Source: Candidatus Bathycorpusculum hydrogenotrophicum (lineage in GTDB: Archaea > Thermoproteota > Bathyarchaeia > Bathyarchaeales > Bathycorpusculaceae). Taken from it: a stretch of 64,000 nucleotides of DNA. The stretch lies in assembly GCA_009783705.1 (NCBI GenBank), contig WRCX01000002.1:22785-86784 (forward strand), written 5' to 3'. Shown here one piece after another: positions 50,071 through 60,297 of this stretch (its first letter is position 1; each line of letters opens with the position of its first letter). The notes under the pieces were generated by a model. That model did not search any database and was not told the origin of the DNA. It saw only the letters and a list, made by a program, of their open reading frames with translations. Made by a program: the position numbers and the translations under genes.

Positions 50071-51519
50071 GTGCAGAATTCCACCGAAACTCGGGCAGAA
50101 AGTATTAAATCAATGCGACACCTCAACTTAGCCATGAGTGCTTTTCTGGGATACTTAAATGAGAAGAACATGAGTCTTTTCACTGATTATTATGAGCTCA
50201 CCATGTGTGCAGCTTATTATGATAATCAAAATTTTGAGCCGGCAACCTTTGATCTTTTTATTCGACGTCTCCCTCAAAATAGAAATTATTTTCTCTTTGC
50301 AGGCCTAGAAGAAGTACTAAATTATCTGCAAAACATCAAATTTACTGATGAACAGCTGGGTTACTTAGAAAAGCAGGGGTTTAAAGCAGACTTTTTAGAG
50401 CATATGAGGAATTTTAGGTTTACAGGTGAGGTTTGGGCGGTTCCTGAGGGGACGGTTGCTTTTCCCAATGAGCCGCTTTTGCGTATAACTGCACCTATTA
50501 TTGAGGCTCAGCTTGTTGAGACTTTTTTGTTGAATTCGATTAATCTGCAGACAATGATTGCCACCAAGGCTAGTCGGGTCGTGGAAGCGGCTCAGGGCAG
50601 ATCTGTTATTGAATTTGGTCTGCGAAGAGAGCCCGGTGTCGATGCGGGTATGAAAGTAGCCCGCTCCAGCTACATCGCGGGTTGTCGGGGAACCAGCAAT
50701 GTCTTGGCAGGTATGGTTTATGGTATTCCTGTGTTTGGTACCATGGCACATAGTTTTATCATGTCTTATCCCAGAGAAATTGATGCTTTTCGGGCTTTTT
50801 TGAAAACTTTTCCCAATAAAACAACTCTGCTCATCGATACCTATGATGATATAGCAGGGGCAGAAAAAGCAGCCATGGTTGCCAAAGAATTAGCGGCAAA
50901 GGGGATTTGTTTGGGCGGAGTACGGCTGGATAGCGGCGATTTGACGGAATCGAGCCGAAAAATTCGGGAAATATTGGATAATCAGGGGTTGCAGTACGTC
51001 AAAGTTTTTGCCAGTGGAGATCTTGATGAATACAAAATCACAGAGTTGCTCGAGAAAGCTGCACCGATTGATTCGTTTGGTGTAGGTACTAAAATGGGAA
51101 CCAGCGCGGATCGGCCCTATCTTGATGTTATTTATAAACTCTGTGAAACACAAAACACCGATAAGAGTTTCTCCCCTATTATGAAACTTAGTAAGGATAA
51201 AAATACTCTGCCGGGGCGCAAACAGGTTTATCGCTTTCGAAACAATGATGGGACTTTCAAAAAAGATGTAATTACCCTCGCAGATGAGTCCTCAGAGGGT
51301 GAGGCGATGCTTATTAAAGTTATGGATAAGGGAAAATTAATGTCTAGTTTGCCATCGCTTGAGGAGATTCGGGGGTTTGCAACCAAAAATATAGCACAAC
51401 TGCCGCAGAAATACAAAACAGTGATTGATGCCCCGCTCTATCCGGTTGAGTTGAGTGAAAAGTTACAAAAGTTAGTCGAAGTGCTAAAACAACAAATAGC
51501 AGAAAAAGAGCATCTATAG
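50071..51519 (+). CDS. pncB: Nicotinate phosphoribosyltransferase; start may lie downstream near the MSLFTDYYELTM segment
   Basis: SLFTDYYELTMCAAYYDNQ, EFGLRREPGVDAGMKVARSSYIAGCRGTSNVLAG, GVRLDSGDL, FASGDLDEYKI, FGVGTKMGTS. Confidence 0.92.
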   Translation: MQNSTETRAESIKSMRHLNLAMSAFLGYLNEKNMSLFTDYYELTMCAAYYDNQNFEPATFDLFIRRLPQNRNYFLFAGLEEVLNYLQNIKFTDEQLGYLEKQGFKADFLEHMRNFRFTGEVWAVPEGTVAFPNEPLLRITAPIIEAQLVETFLLNSINLQTMIATKASRVVEAAQGRSVIEFGLRREPGVDAGMKVARSSYIAGCRGTSNVLAGMVYGIPVFGTMAHSFIMSYPREIDAFRAFLKTFPNKTTLLIDTYDDIAGAEKAAMVAKELAAKGICLGGVRLDSGDLTESSRKIREILDNQGLQYVKVFASGDLDEYKITELLEKAAPIDSFGVGTKMGTSADRPYLDVIYKLCETQNTDKSFSPIMKLSKDKNTLPGRKQVYRFRNNDGTFKKDVITLADESSEGEAMLIKVMDKGKLMSSLPSLEEIRGFATKNIAQLPQKYKTVIDAPLYPVELSEKLQKLVEVLKQQIAEKEHL

Positions 51520-51643
51520 CCAGATCAACAGGTTGTTCTATAGAAATCATTGAATGGCACAGCAAAGTAGCACAAATGTCGCTTTAGTTTGCTTGAAGGA
51601 CTTTTGCGTTTATCAGTAACTCGGTAACTTTTCAGATTTTAGT

Positions 51644-53357
51644 TTAGTTTAGTTTTAATGCTCTTTTGTTTGGTTGTGCCTTTTTGAGATAAAAAAATAT
51701 ACTGACGGCCGCAATGGCAAAGCTAATTGTTAGAATTATTGCCGCTAGGATAGTGCTTTGACCAGATTATATTTAATGTTGGTGTTTTATAGCGGAATAG
51801 GTTAACTTTTGCGTTGTGCTGTAGTGTTTGTTCTGATGGTAGTGTAGTGTTTTTGAGGAACAGCTCTGTTTATGTGCAAAAAAGATGTATGGTTGGTGTC
51901 TAAATGTGAAACTCGGCAAAAAATTATGCACACCTATTTTGCAAGGTGCAGATTTTAAACTATTCCACTATAGTTTGCTTTTTATGAGTTCTATTGCATA
52001 ATGTTTGAGGGCTTTTTGGTTAATTTAACCGTTTTTTGCTTTGTTACATGATCATTCAACATTTACTTGTATACAACACTAAATTATAATGCGGTCGGAG
52101 CAATAGTGGTGTTTAGAGAAGAGTTTGGGTTAGATGGTTGTGGTTTAGAAGTAAGTGTTTCTAAGGGGGAGGGTTCAGGTGAAATTTGTTCATGATATGA
52201 GTAGCCTATTGGAACATATTGCACACCTATTGGGAGATATTGCATGCCTAGGTTGGGGTCATATTGTGCGTTGTAAAAGGTTCCCATGTAGAAAGTGTCC
52301 TCAACAACAGCAATCAAGTGGCCAAAAGAGGGTCTATATGAGTCAGGTATAGTTTTTGAAGTTGACCAAGTGTTATCTTCTGGATTATAGGCCCAAGTAA
52401 ATGTTTGAAATGTGTTTAGGTCAAGTTGTTCTTGACCAAAAACATAGAGCCGTTTGGGTGCATAAATGCCTGAGGTTACGCCAACAGATTGAGAGTGGTG
52501 GAAACGTCTAACTGGAGGGCTGGGGTTGGCTTCACTCCAGATATCGGTTGTTGAATCATAAATGCTAAGACCTAACTCAGGCCAGTTCGTGTGTGGATTT
52601 GATTGCGAATGACCACCAAGTATCTTGTCGTCCACCACAATAACAAAGGAATAAACAGTTAGTGGTGGGTTGGCTTTTTTTGTCCATGTATTTAGAACTG
52701 GATTGTACATATGCATCTCTGTTATTTCCCCATTTTTGGTTATAACAAAAAGTTGGTTATTTAGCGCATAAACTTGCATATAGGTTGCTTCAACGGATAG
52801 GGAGGCTTTACTGCTCCATTTATCAGCAGATGGGCTATATACTGATATAATTCGCCATTTAGGCCTATAGCGAAAAGTTGGTCATCTACCACACCAATCT
52901 GTATGGGCGGGATGACTGATTCGACCTCAACGGGTACTGCAACTTTTTTGCTCCAACTGTCATTAATGGGATCGTAGGCCTCAACTGTATTGACATAGCG
53001 ATACACTATTACTGAGTTATAGTTCTCAACATGACCGCTTATGCAATAAATTTTGCCTTGATAAACAGCAACAAGAGGACTAGTTCTTGGTGTGGGTATA
53101 GAAGCTAAGGTGGTCCAGACATCAGTTTTCGGGTCATAAACTAGGGTAGGGTCACCACCGATAATGTAGATTTTATTATCCAAAACAACAGTTTCACCCG
53201 AAGGCATCGAGGGGGTATTAACGGGTCTGGGAGTTTTTGTATTCCAGGAGTACTCAACTAACTCAGAAGCTGAGACAGGACTAAAGACCAGCAGAAATGA
53301 GGCGCTTATGAGAAAAATTAATGTTAATGATAACGCTTTATTCACAGTTACCACCAA
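51644..53357 (-). pseudogene. Kelch-repeat surface protein interrupted by a MITE and by a single-base frameshift near 52849
   Basis: Pieces 52761-53357 (signal plus kelch), 52084-52779 (kelch) and orphan TM anchor 51644-51750 (LAAIILTISFAIAAVSIFFYLKKAQPNKRALKLN*); removal of 51753-52103 plus one TA restores ...SSLNTTILAAIILTISFAIAAV. Confidence 0.8.
51753..52103. mobile_element. MITE, IS630/Tc1-type, 351 bp between TA dinucleotides
   Basis: Left end GTGCTTTGACCAGATTATATTTAATGTTG and right end (reverse complement) TTGCTCCGACCGCATTATAATTTAGTGTTG form imperfect TIRs; TA at 51751-51752 and 52104-52105; right end nearly matches the IS630 end at 63882. Confidence 0.85.
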
Positions 53358-53535
53358 TAACTCAGTTGCTTGTTAATTTTTAAACATTATGTTCACACAC
53401 AAAACATGGTTTCTTTGCATATTTTTGGGTAGGCGATATTTTGTTTAGGCTTTTGGGGGTTAGTCAACTGGTTGAATATGGCAAACACTTAATATTCTTC
53501 TTAGACGAACTTTAGGCAATTAAGAGGAAGAGCTC

Positions 53536-54741
53536 ATGATGCAAAACCGTCCAGCTATTGTTGCTGTCGGCAGAACCAAGTTTGGAGAGCACTATGGCAA
53601 AGAGCCTGAAAAGCTCATTGAGGAAGCTTGGCTTGCCGCATCTATGGAGTGTAACATAGAACGTAAAGATCTTGAAGCATGTTACATGTCTGATTGTTTT
53701 TTACCCATAACCAACAAATTAGGGCTCCAAGAGGGCTTTCTCTCCGAGCTCACAGAGCTACATGTACCTATGGAGGGCACGCGTAGTTTTAGTGCGGCCT
53801 TGTCGGCGGCTTGTCATGCAATTCAAGCAGGTGTCTACAATACGGTGCTTGTTGGGGGTCTTGAAAAGATGTCTGATCGCTGGGATAAAATCCGCGATGA
53901 CCTTATGTTGCTTGATGATCCGTGGAGTTACTTTGCAGGTGGAACCCCGGAGTCCAATCATGAACTGATGCTTCGAGCCTACATCAAAAAGCATGGTCTA
54001 ACAGGTAAAGATCAGGAACAATTAGAGGTCGCTCTAGCTCAGGTGGCCGTTAAAAATCATGCGAATGGGGCCAAAAACAAGTATGCCCAGTTTCAGCGCA
54101 AAATCACCATCGACCAAGTGCTAAGTGCCCGCAAGGCAGCTCGCAAACCATTGGGGCTCTATGATTTTGCACCCATCTCAGATGGTGCCACTGCACTAAT
54201 TCTCACAAGCGAGACCGTAGCTAAGCAAATGACTGATCGACCGGTCTTTGTTTTATCTATTGGTGCAGCAACGGATTATCTTAACTATCCTGCCCGAGAA
54301 GATCTCACCCATTTTGTGGCCGCAGAACTTGCAGTGAAACAGGCCTGTCAAACTGCCAAACTCTCAGTAGCAGATTTACAGCTTGTTCAAGTTAACGATC
54401 AATCCACTGCGATGGAGATGATCAGTCTCGAAGACTTAGGCTATGCCAAAGCGGGCTCTGCATGGAGAAGCCTCTACGAGAGCAACCAAACAGGGCAACT
54501 CAGCTACGAGTTTAACGGTAAACCAGTTCATGTGAACACTAATGGCGGGTTGAAAGCGGATGGAAATCCCTTGGGCGCAACTGGTGGGGCACAGTTCTTT
54601 GAGCTTTATCGCCAACTCCGAGGCGAAGCAGGCGAAAGACAAATCACCACACCAGAGGGTCTTAGACACGCTGCAACACTAGAGTTTGAGGGATTTGGAA
54701 CTAAGGCATATATGACAATTTTAGGAGAGAAAACACAATGA
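53536..54741 (+). CDS. Thiolase-family protein (acetyl-CoA C-acetyltransferase, archaeal type)
   Basis: SAALSAACHAIQAGVYNTVLVGGLEKMSD, VNTNGGLKADGNPLGATGGAQFFELYRQLRGEAG; overlaps the downstream HMG-CoA synthase ORF. Confidence 0.88.
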   Translation: MMQNRPAIVAVGRTKFGEHYGKEPEKLIEEAWLAASMECNIERKDLEACYMSDCFLPITNKLGLQEGFLSELTELHVPMEGTRSFSAALSAACHAIQAGVYNTVLVGGLEKMSDRWDKIRDDLMLLDDPWSYFAGGTPESNHELMLRAYIKKHGLTGKDQEQLEVALAQVAVKNHANGAKNKYAQFQRKITIDQVLSARKAARKPLGLYDFAPISDGATALILTSETVAKQMTDRPVFVLSIGAATDYLNYPAREDLTHFVAAELAVKQACQTAKLSVADLQLVQVNDQSTAMEMISLEDLGYAKAGSAWRSLYESNQTGQLSYEFNGKPVHVNTNGGLKADGNPLGATGGAQFFELYRQLRGEAGERQITTPEGLRHAATLEFEGFGTKAYMTILGEKTQ

Positions 54742-56246
54742 CAAGCGAACCCATAGAAAGACGTGTATCATATCTAGGCGATAGACTAAGAGCATGTCGG
54801 TGTCAGTGTTGTGGTAAGGAATACTTTGAAGTCCGCGATTACTGTAGCAACTGTGGCCGTAAAAGCTACAACAAACTAGACAATATTGATCTCTTCTACG
54901 ATAAAGGCACCCTTGAACTCTGCACCTACATAAATGAACCCACCAACAAATTCACCAAACTCTCCAGCTACATCTATGGCATTGTGTCATTTCACGACGG
55001 CAAAATCCGAGTTCCAGCCCGACTAACCGATCAACTAATAGCCGATAACAAAACCATAGACCTATCAAGCCTAGAGGGCAGAGAAGTCACACCGCGTTTT
55101 CGCAGACGCCACTCTGTTGGCAAAGGCGATATTGTACCCACCATCTCTTTGGCATTTACCCTAGCTGATGAGTACTATCCCCACCAAGAATACAAAATAA
55201 GCCAACCCAAAAAAGACTACGATCTGCCAGGAATTGTGGGCTATGGAATGTATTCATCACGCTTTCGCATAAAAGAAGAAGGCATCGAGCGTGCAGTGCC
55301 CTTCTTTGATGAAGACTCAGTTACCGCCGCAGTTGAAGCCGGCAAACTAGCCCTTATCCACTCAAGTCTAGATAGCGCACTGATTGGAAAAATCTATGCA
55401 GGCTCAGAATCAAATCCTTATGCAGTCAAACCAATTGCCGCCAAAGTCGCACAAGTACTCAAACTAGGCAAAGAAGACGGAGACATACAAGCAGTAGATG
55501 CAGTAGATACAGAGTTTGCCTGCAAAGCCGCCTCAAGCATGTTCAAAGACGCCTGCGCACTTGTCAGCTACCCCAAATCAAACATTGATTATGCCATGGT
55601 TATTGGCGCAGACAATAGCCAAGCAGCTCCCCGCGGATGGCCCGGAGGAGAACTCGATGCGTTTGTCGGCTATGGCGGCGCCGCATTCATATTTGGCAAA
55701 AAAGACGTTATTGCAGAGGTCGAAGCTTGGTATAGCTGCACCTCAGATACCCCAGACTTTTGGCGCCGTGACGGTGAACCCTACCCCATGCACGGCGGCA
55801 GATTCACAGGCGACCCCGCATATCATAAACACGTCCGCAACGCCGCCTCCAAACTCATGGAGCAATGTAACCTCAAAGCCTCAGACCTCAACTACTTTGT
55901 ACCCCACCAACCCAATCCCAGCTTCCCAGTGCGCATCGCCAAAGAATTAGGCTTCAAAGAAGAACAATTTATGCCCGCCATTCAGATGACTAAATTCGGC
56001 AACACCTACAGCGGCGCTTCTCTGGTCGGATTAGCCGCAATATTGGACATAGCAAAACCCGACGACCGCATACTAGTCACCAGCTACGGTTCAGGAGCAG
56101 GCAGCGACAGCTACCTTCTACGCACCACCAGTCAACTACTTGATAAACGTAACCGCCAAAAAATCAATGTCAAATTCCTCGCTGAAAATCCATTTGCAGA
56201 ATTCATAGACTACACAACCTATCGCCGCCTAAAATCAGGCATGTAA
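54738..56246 (+). CDS. DUF35 (Zn ribbon/OB) - HMG-CoA synthase fusion
   Basis: N-terminus CRCQCCGKEYFEVRDYCSNCGRK plus OB-like region; C-terminus IVGYGMYSSRFRI...AVDAVDTEFACKAASSMFKDACALV...FVPHQPNPSFPVRIAKELG. Confidence 0.88.
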   Translation: MTSEPIERRVSYLGDRLRACRCQCCGKEYFEVRDYCSNCGRKSYNKLDNIDLFYDKGTLELCTYINEPTNKFTKLSSYIYGIVSFHDGKIRVPARLTDQLIADNKTIDLSSLEGREVTPRFRRRHSVGKGDIVPTISLAFTLADEYYPHQEYKISQPKKDYDLPGIVGYGMYSSRFRIKEEGIERAVPFFDEDSVTAAVEAGKLALIHSSLDSALIGKIYAGSESNPYAVKPIAAKVAQVLKLGKEDGDIQAVDAVDTEFACKAASSMFKDACALVSYPKSNIDYAMVIGADNSQAAPRGWPGGELDAFVGYGGAAFIFGKKDVIAEVEAWYSCTSDTPDFWRRDGEPYPMHGGRFTGDPAYHKHVRNAASKLMEQCNLKASDLNYFVPHQPNPSFPVRIAKELGFKEEQFMPAIQMTKFGNTYSGASLVGLAAILDIAKPDDRILVTSYGSGAGSDSYLLRTTSQLLDKRNRQKINVKFLAENPFAEFIDYTTYRRLKSGM

Positions 56247-56457
56247 CATCAGCAAATACACCACCACTCTTTTATCTCCTCAGATAAGCAACAACAGCAA
56301 ACATCCAATATAGCACAAACATACACACCTCCACAGACAGAACAACGACCCAAATGGTTAAAAAGGCAATTCAAGCCCAATTTTATACTGAATTGAACAC
56401 ATCAATTTTTATATGACCCTAACATATTGACTGAAGAAAAGAGAGTGAAGTTTCCAG

Positions 56458-57138
56458 TTGACTCTTATCGTTGATGACGCCGGCAGCGGTGACTTGCTTT
56501 TCGGTGTTGTAGTCGGCGCCTATCGGGAAGAAACAAAAGAATTCAAATATGATATAATCGACGTAAGATTCTACCAAGACATATTTCGTGAAAAAGAATA
56601 CCTTCAAGAAGCCTCGCGGGTTGTGTCAAAGCTTGTGGCCAAATTTAATCTAAACCCCGAGGAAGCCATTCACATCTGCCAGGGATGCATCTTTGATGTT
56701 GCCGCAGAGGAACTCAAAAAGGTCTACGGCGAAGACCACGTCAAACGCATCCACGTCGAAGGCGAAACTCAGCGCCTAGTTGAAATCGCATATCTCGATG
56801 AAATCCGCAATCTAGGCTACGAACCCCTTGCTGAGCGAGATGAAAAAAGAGGCAAAAGCTTTTTCCATATGATGCGCTGGCTCAAAGATAACCCCAAAAT
56901 GCTCCGCTATGCCAAAACCGGCTGGCCACGACTCAAAAACTATCAGCTTTTCAAATCGTTCCATGCAAAACCAACCTTTAATGCAGTTTGCAGTGAGTGC
57001 GGCAGTGAATGTGAAGTCCCATTCCAACCCAAAACTGACAAAACCGTTTTCTGTAAAAAATGCTGGAGTAACCACAAACCCGCTCGACCCCCACACTCCC
57101 GCAAACCCCACAACAAACGAAAAACAAACAAACGCTAA
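56458..57138 (+). CDS. Uncharacterised archaeal protein with C-terminal CxxC...CxxC zinc motif
   Basis: VDDAGSGDLLFGVVVGAYR...; CSECGSECEVPFQPKTDKTVFCKKCW; basic tail. Confidence 0.7.
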   Translation: MTLIVDDAGSGDLLFGVVVGAYREETKEFKYDIIDVRFYQDIFREKEYLQEASRVVSKLVAKFNLNPEEAIHICQGCIFDVAAEELKKVYGEDHVKRIHVEGETQRLVEIAYLDEIRNLGYEPLAERDEKRGKSFFHMMRWLKDNPKMLRYAKTGWPRLKNYQLFKSFHAKPTFNAVCSECGSECEVPFQPKTDKTVFCKKCWSNHKPARPPHSRKPHNKRKTNKR

Positions 57139-57366
57139 AGCAAGAAATAGGCAAGTTTTATATTTTTAATTCATACCAATTCATAAAGTTTGTTTAGCTA
57201 AAGAGACATATAATTTTTTGGCAAACATGAAAACAAAGACAAACGCCCAAACAGTACCGCTTGCTCCCGCTAACAGAGGTAACATGCTGTGGATATACAT
57301 ACGCATATTACATATCCTTATTAGTAATTGACACACGCAAAGAACACCAATAGGAGACAAAAAACA

Positions 57367-57492
57367 GTGTTAAACAAAGAGTGCGATGGATGCGAAATGT
57401 TTCACATGTGCAGTGAAAGATTCCGAAAAGCTGGTAAAGACGAAAAAGTTTACTGCCCCGACGGTACAGCACATCTAGCCGACCAAAACTAG
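57367..57492 (+). CDS. Zinc microprotein, 41 aa, paralog of 61845-61985
   Basis: MLNKECDGCEMFHMCSERFRKAGKDEKVYCPDGTAHLADQN*; GTG start; shares CDGCxxxxxCxxRxR...D-KVYCPDGTAHL with the second copy. Confidence 0.75.
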   Translation: MLNKECDGCEMFHMCSERFRKAGKDEKVYCPDGTAHLADQN

Positions 57493-57621
57493 CACCAATT
57501 TAGCTCATTATTTTGGGTATATGTTAGCTAAATTGATCAATTCGTCAATAGTGATTAACGAGCTCATTATTTTAAGAGCAAAACAAAAATGCTTCTGTAC
57601 ACACTACAGACCAGATAACTT

Positions 57622-58155
57622 ATGGATAAAGCTGACTATCTCATGTGGAGCCGCAAATATGACAAAGCCTACGGCTGGCAGGCACAACGGGAACGCGAAT
57701 TAAGTGCAAAATTCCAAAAAAACAAGGCTCTAAGCGTGAAGGATCTCATGGCGGTGGCAGAATGGAAATTCAAAGACGAACCCGAAAAACTACAACGCGC
57801 CCAAGAGCTGGTCACACGCAATACCGATGAAAAAGTTCAACGTATAACCAGCCAAAGTCTAAGTCTCCCAAATGCTGATGATCTCTACCGTATCAATTGT
57901 CTAACCACATTAGAAGGCATCTCACCCATACTGGCCAGCATCATCTTGACCTTCTTTGACCCAACGAGTTATGGCATATTTGACCAAACAGTCTGGAAGG
58001 GATTGTTGGGCAACACCCCTCCAGGAGGACTCTACACACCCCAAAATTACCTGCGTCTCATCTCAGCTCTGCGTAAAACCGCTACCAAACACAACCTCAG
58101 CGCTCGAACCATCGATAAAGCACTCTACAAAAAAGCTCAAGATCAAACAACTTAA
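57622..58155 (+). CDS. Uncharacterised protein, possibly helix-hairpin-helix-containing
   Basis: 177-aa ORF; INCLTTLEGISPILASIILTFFDPTSYGIFDQTVWKGL. Confidence 0.6.
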   Translation: MDKADYLMWSRKYDKAYGWQAQRERELSAKFQKNKALSVKDLMAVAEWKFKDEPEKLQRAQELVTRNTDEKVQRITSQSLSLPNADDLYRINCLTTLEGISPILASIILTFFDPTSYGIFDQTVWKGLLGNTPPGGLYTPQNYLRLISALRKTATKHNLSARTIDKALYKKAQDQTT

Positions 58156-58288
58156 CAACTAGTCTAAACTGAATGGTATACCCACCAAAAACGAGGCCAA
58201 CAACAATACAGACACTACAGATCAGCCAATCAGATCACAAAAACCCTTCTCAAGGGTCAATACGAACTATTAAGGTAAATATAGATAA

Positions 58289-58798
58289 TTATTCTGAGAT
58301 CAATTTAATGTAATCCCAAACTTTATCGCCGACATAATGTAACACCTTAACAGCTGGACCCTTCTTAGTCTGGCGTACAGTATTCGCATCCATCAAACTC
58401 TCGCCTACCGCTAACGCTTTCCCATACTTTACATCAGTAACCAAAACTAGTGACCCAGCCGCAAATTCACCCTCCACACGAACAATACCCGGAGCCATAA
58501 CTGTTGCGCCCTTACACACATATGGAACTGCACCCATATCAACAACAATTTTAGGTGCAGTAGTGATGAACTCAGAGAAGAGTAAAGTAGGCAAAATGCG
58601 ATCATTAATTTTATAGATTACAGGTTTGCCAGAGAATATATAAATTAAGGCCACATCTGATTCAACAACTTCCACACTCGCTCTAACATCAAATAGCTCC
58701 TCAAGATTGAGGCCGAGTGTATGCTGAGCCTCTTCTAGAATCTGTTTAATATCTTTGTTTTTGATGGGATATCGACGTTGTTTTGTGGGCATAAGCAA
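58289..58798 (-). CDS. PUA-domain RNA-binding protein (MCTS1/Tma20-like)
   Basis: KIVVDMGAVPYVCKGATVMAPGIVRVEGEFAAGSLVLVTDVKYGKALAVGESLMDA is a PUA signature. Confidence 0.85.
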   Translation of the reverse strand: MLMPTKQRRYPIKNKDIKQILEEAQHTLGLNLEELFDVRASVEVVESDVALIYIFSGKPVIYKINDRILPTLLFSEFITTAPKIVVDMGAVPYVCKGATVMAPGIVRVEGEFAAGSLVLVTDVKYGKALAVGESLMDANTVRQTKKGPAVKVLHYVGDKVWDYIKLISE

Positions 58799-58822
58799 CT
58801 ATCTATGTGCATAGATACAGAG

Positions 58823-59416
58823 TTATTTAGGTTCCTGATCTGCTGGGGGTTTTCGGTGCAGGTATTTCTCGAATAGTTTACCAAGATCGACTTTAAGCAA
58901 GATAATAGTGAGAGCAATGGTCATCGCAATGGACAGAACAACCATAACTTCTGAGCTGATAAAATCTCCAAAGATTTCTATAGAAAAACCGGCCAAGAAG
59001 GCGCCCATAACACCGATTCCAAATTTTCCCAAGAAGTAAGCGCCAAAAAATTTTGATGGACTGTACTTCATAAGTCCCAGGGCTATAATTATGGGTTCAT
59101 CAGGAATTGGTGTCGCTGCCGCAAAGAAAAGTAAAGGGAAGGCCCAGCGTTTGATTTTTGAGGCGTCGAGTTTTTGGCGGCTTTTTTTGATATATCTTCC
59201 ACTGATAAAGAAGGTGACCATATAGTAGATACCTTTGGCTAAAGCGGAGCCCAAGGCCATGGCGGCTCCAATTAATGCAAAAGAGAGAAAATCAGTGCTG
59301 TTCAGTCGTAGGGCAAATGTGTATGCGATGAGCATATTTGAGGGGCCAGCAAACGGGATCAGGTTAAGAACAAAAGATACCACAAAAATTATGACAAAAC
59401 TTATCAGCGTCACCAT
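58823..59416 (-). CDS. VTT/DedA-like membrane protein
   Basis: Multi-pass; IPFAGPSNMLIAYTFAL, FPLLFFAAATPIPDEPIIIALGLMKYSPSKFFGAYFLGKFG. Confidence 0.7.
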   Translation of the reverse strand: MVTLISFVIIFVVSFVLNLIPFAGPSNMLIAYTFALRLNSTDFLSFALIGAAMALGSALAKGIYYMVTFFISGRYIKKSRQKLDASKIKRWAFPLLFFAAATPIPDEPIIIALGLMKYSPSKFFGAYFLGKFGIGVMGAFLAGFSIEIFGDFISSEVMVVLSIAMTIALTIILLKVDLGKLFEKYLHRKPPADQEPK

Positions 59417-59760
59417 GGACTGTTCCGTTCAAGGCAGATAAACCATAAACCCTCTTATAAGTACAAGCAACACATAGTCAAAATCAGCCATTAACATGCA
59501 AATAACACATGTCTTCAGATACTAATAAGACTATTGACCGTTAGCATGAAAGCGTCACCAAAAAGTAACCAAGCAGATTTATCACACCAAACACAATCAA
59601 ACAATCTGCCATCAACAGCGCAAGGGCAAAGTTGAGGCTAGAACGATTTGTTTTGCCGCAACATATAGCATCCAAATAGTTAACGCCTCCAGAGTATGAG
59701 ATAGGTTTAAATGTTGAGAGATAAAGTATAGAACAGATAAAGTTACAAGAGGATCTCAAA

Positions 59761-59988
59761 ATGAGCGAAATGACAACCGAAATCCTTGAACAGAACCTCA
59801 GCAAAATTGTGCTGGTTCGCCTAAAAGGCGGCAAAAGCCTCAGAGGCAGACTCAAGGGGTTCGATCAACATCTAAATCTGGTTTTAGAAGAGACCGAAGA
59901 CACCACCGTCGTTGAAGACCAAAAGAAGTTAGGACTCATAATCGTCCGTGGAGACAACGTAGTCCTTATTTCACCCCCGCCCAGGTGA
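59761..59988 (+). CDS. LSm (Sm-like) protein
   Basis: VRLKGGKSLRGRLKGFDQHLNLVLEETEDT...LGLIIVRGDNVVLISPP: Sm1 and Sm2 motifs. Confidence 0.95.
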   Translation: MSEMTTEILEQNLSKIVLVRLKGGKSLRGRLKGFDQHLNLVLEETEDTTVVEDQKKLGLIIVRGDNVVLISPPPR

Positions 59989-59993
59989 GTTAG

Positions 59994-60191
59994 ATGGGAA
60001 AGGGCACTCCTTCAATGGGCAAGCGCATGGGGCGCGTTGTCCATATAAAATGTCGTCGATGCGGCAGACGTGCATACCACGTACGCAACAAGCGATGTAG
60101 CGCATGCGGCTACGGCGCACAAGCTACTCTAAGACGTTATAACTGGCGGACCAAGACTCTGCAAAGAGCACGAGTCGCAACCATCCGCTAA
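59994..60191 (+). CDS. rpl37e: 50S ribosomal protein L37e
   Basis: MGKGTPSMGKRMGRVVHIKCRRCGRRAYHVRNKRCSACGYG...RYNWRTKTLQ. Confidence 0.95.
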   Translation: MGKGTPSMGKRMGRVVHIKCRRCGRRAYHVRNKRCSACGYGAQATLRRYNWRTKTLQRARVATIR

Positions 60192-60297
60192 ACCCAACTT
60201 TTAATTTTACAAATTACGTTCTACTCACAAATATTAGTAATGTTACATTTTACAGGCAGGTTTTCTACAAACTGCTGAAGTATAAAGCAAAAAAGGG

